The notes beneath the pieces are model-generated. The model had not been told where the DNA came from. It ran no database searches and saw only the letters and a program-made list of their open reading frames with translations. A stretch of 6,857 nt of DNA from JAEYZS01 sp031374125 (GTDB taxonomy: Bacteria > Bdellovibrionota > Bdellovibrionia > Bdellovibrionales > JAEYZS01), in the NCBI GenBank assembly GCA_031374125.1, contig JANMFM010000131.1, positions 1 to 6,857 on the forward strand, in the 5' to 3' direction. A program made the position numbers and the translations under genes. Positions 6,410 to 6,857 of the stretch are shown piece by piece. Position 1 is the stretch's first letter; each line of letters begins with the position of its first letter.

Positions 6410-6857
6410 AGAAATGTATTCTGAATTTCGTAAGAGCAGACTGCAAAGGATGATTTATTCTTTTCTGGATACTTATGTTTTGGAAATGGGAAGAATCGGT
6501 TTGTACTTTGGACAATCTGTGAGCTGGTGGTTCAAGCGACCCTTTCGTTTCACAGAATTATTTCAGCATATAGAATTTGTTGGAAACAAATCTTTGGTTA
6601 TTATTTTCTTAACAGGATTATTTACGGGGCTCGTATTTGCTTTTCAGGCGTGGGTGGGTTTGTCGATTGTCAACGCAGACAATTTGATTGGCCCCATGAC
6701 AGGATTGGCAGTGACAAGAGAATTGGGACCAGTACTGACGGGTTTGATCATTTCAGCAAGAGCAGGTGGCGCTATGGCGGCTCGTCTTGGCACAATGAGA
6801 GTGACAGAGCAGATTGATGCTCTTGAAGTGATGGGAGTGGATGCAAAAAACTATCTG
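6402..6857 (+). CDS. mlaE: MlaE/YrbE-family ABC transporter permease, 5' part (right edge cuts it)
   Basis: MlaE is the inner-membrane permease of the MlaFEDB ABC transporter, which moves phospholipids between the inner and outer membranes and helps maintain outer-membrane asymmetry. The frame from ATG 6402 gives 152 codons up to the window end, of a usual 255-270. Features: an amphipathic N-terminus with paired Trp (42-43), a hydrophobic segment (about 63-90, LVIIFLTGLFTGLVFAFQAW), then the family signature LAVTRELGPVLTGLIISARAGGAMAARLGTMRVTEQIDALEVMGVD (102-147), matching the conserved RELGP, RAG and EQ-x-x-A/S-x-x-x-M pattern. GAGGG (6394-6398) precedes the ATG by only 3 nt, and the start overlaps the alr stop by 8 nt, so translation is likely coupled. 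ATG 6414 is a possible alternative start. The ATPase (mlaF) and substrate-binding (mlaD) genes would be expected downstream, outside the window. The symbol is by family; orthology to the E. coli gene is inferred. Confidence 0.9.
   Translation, partial: MSEEMYSEFRKSRLQRMIYSFLDTYVLEMGRIGLYFGQSVSWWFKRPFRFTELFQHIEFVGNKSLVIIFLTGLFTGLVFAFQAWVGLSIVNADNLIGPMTGLAVTRELGPVLTGLIISARAGGAMAARLGTMRVTEQIDALEVMGVDAKNYL

Noticed and set aside
6527..6817. Open frame of 96 codons on the plus strand
   Set aside because: It is a shadow in another frame of the MlaE-family permease, whose own frame (from 6402) shows the strong RELGP...EQ signature and stays open to the window end.
1..6857. CRISPR array, tRNA, rRNA, riboswitch, toxin-antitoxin or phage-defence system
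   Set aside because: No regularly spaced repeats, cloverleaf-like segments or known signature domains were seen. All long frames are explained by the six genes listed.

Overview
The window reads as a chromosomal segment of a Gram-negative bacterium with an outer membrane. The evidence is an MlaE-type lipid-transport permease, a periplasmic-sensing histidine kinase, and a Sec-exported small protein. Base composition is moderately AT-rich (judged by eye). The combination of a Bdellovibrio-type Y1 transposase with a c-di-GMP signalling pair suggests Bdellovibrionota or a relative. That placement is inference from family resemblance, not from a marker gene.

Layout. (1) Bases 1-484, minus strand: the 5' part of an IS200-like/REP-associated Y1 transposase that runs off the left edge. 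(2) Bases 485-884: a noncoding stretch with a perfect 10-bp inverted repeat (554-576) upstream of the transposase, a small tandem repeat and a possible 17-codon ORF. (3) 885-1307: a monocistronic gene for a small exported protein of unknown function, closed by a strong intrinsic terminator that begins inside its stop codon. (4) 1308-1445: an intergenic region with abutting palindromes and a candidate promoter. (5) 1446-6857: a tightly packed plus-strand run of Cache-HAMP histidine kinase, Rec-GGDEF response regulator (TTG start), alanine racemase (alr), and an MlaE-family permease cut by the right edge.

The four genes of the last block are separated by 31 nt, 4 nt and an 8-nt overlap, with no terminator seen between them, so they probably form one operon. 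The kinase should sense a periplasmic cue and phosphorylate Asp60 of the regulator, which has an intact GGEEF active site and an RxxD inhibitory site and so should make c-di-GMP. The next two genes supply D-alanine for peptidoglycan and part of an ABC transporter for outer-membrane lipid balance. The arrangement ties a second-messenger switch to envelope genes, though co-location alone does not prove regulation.

I found no CRISPR array, tRNA, rRNA, defence island or clearly new system. The most distinctive items are the hairpin beside the transposase, the long C-terminal tail of the kinase, and the signalling-plus-envelope operon.
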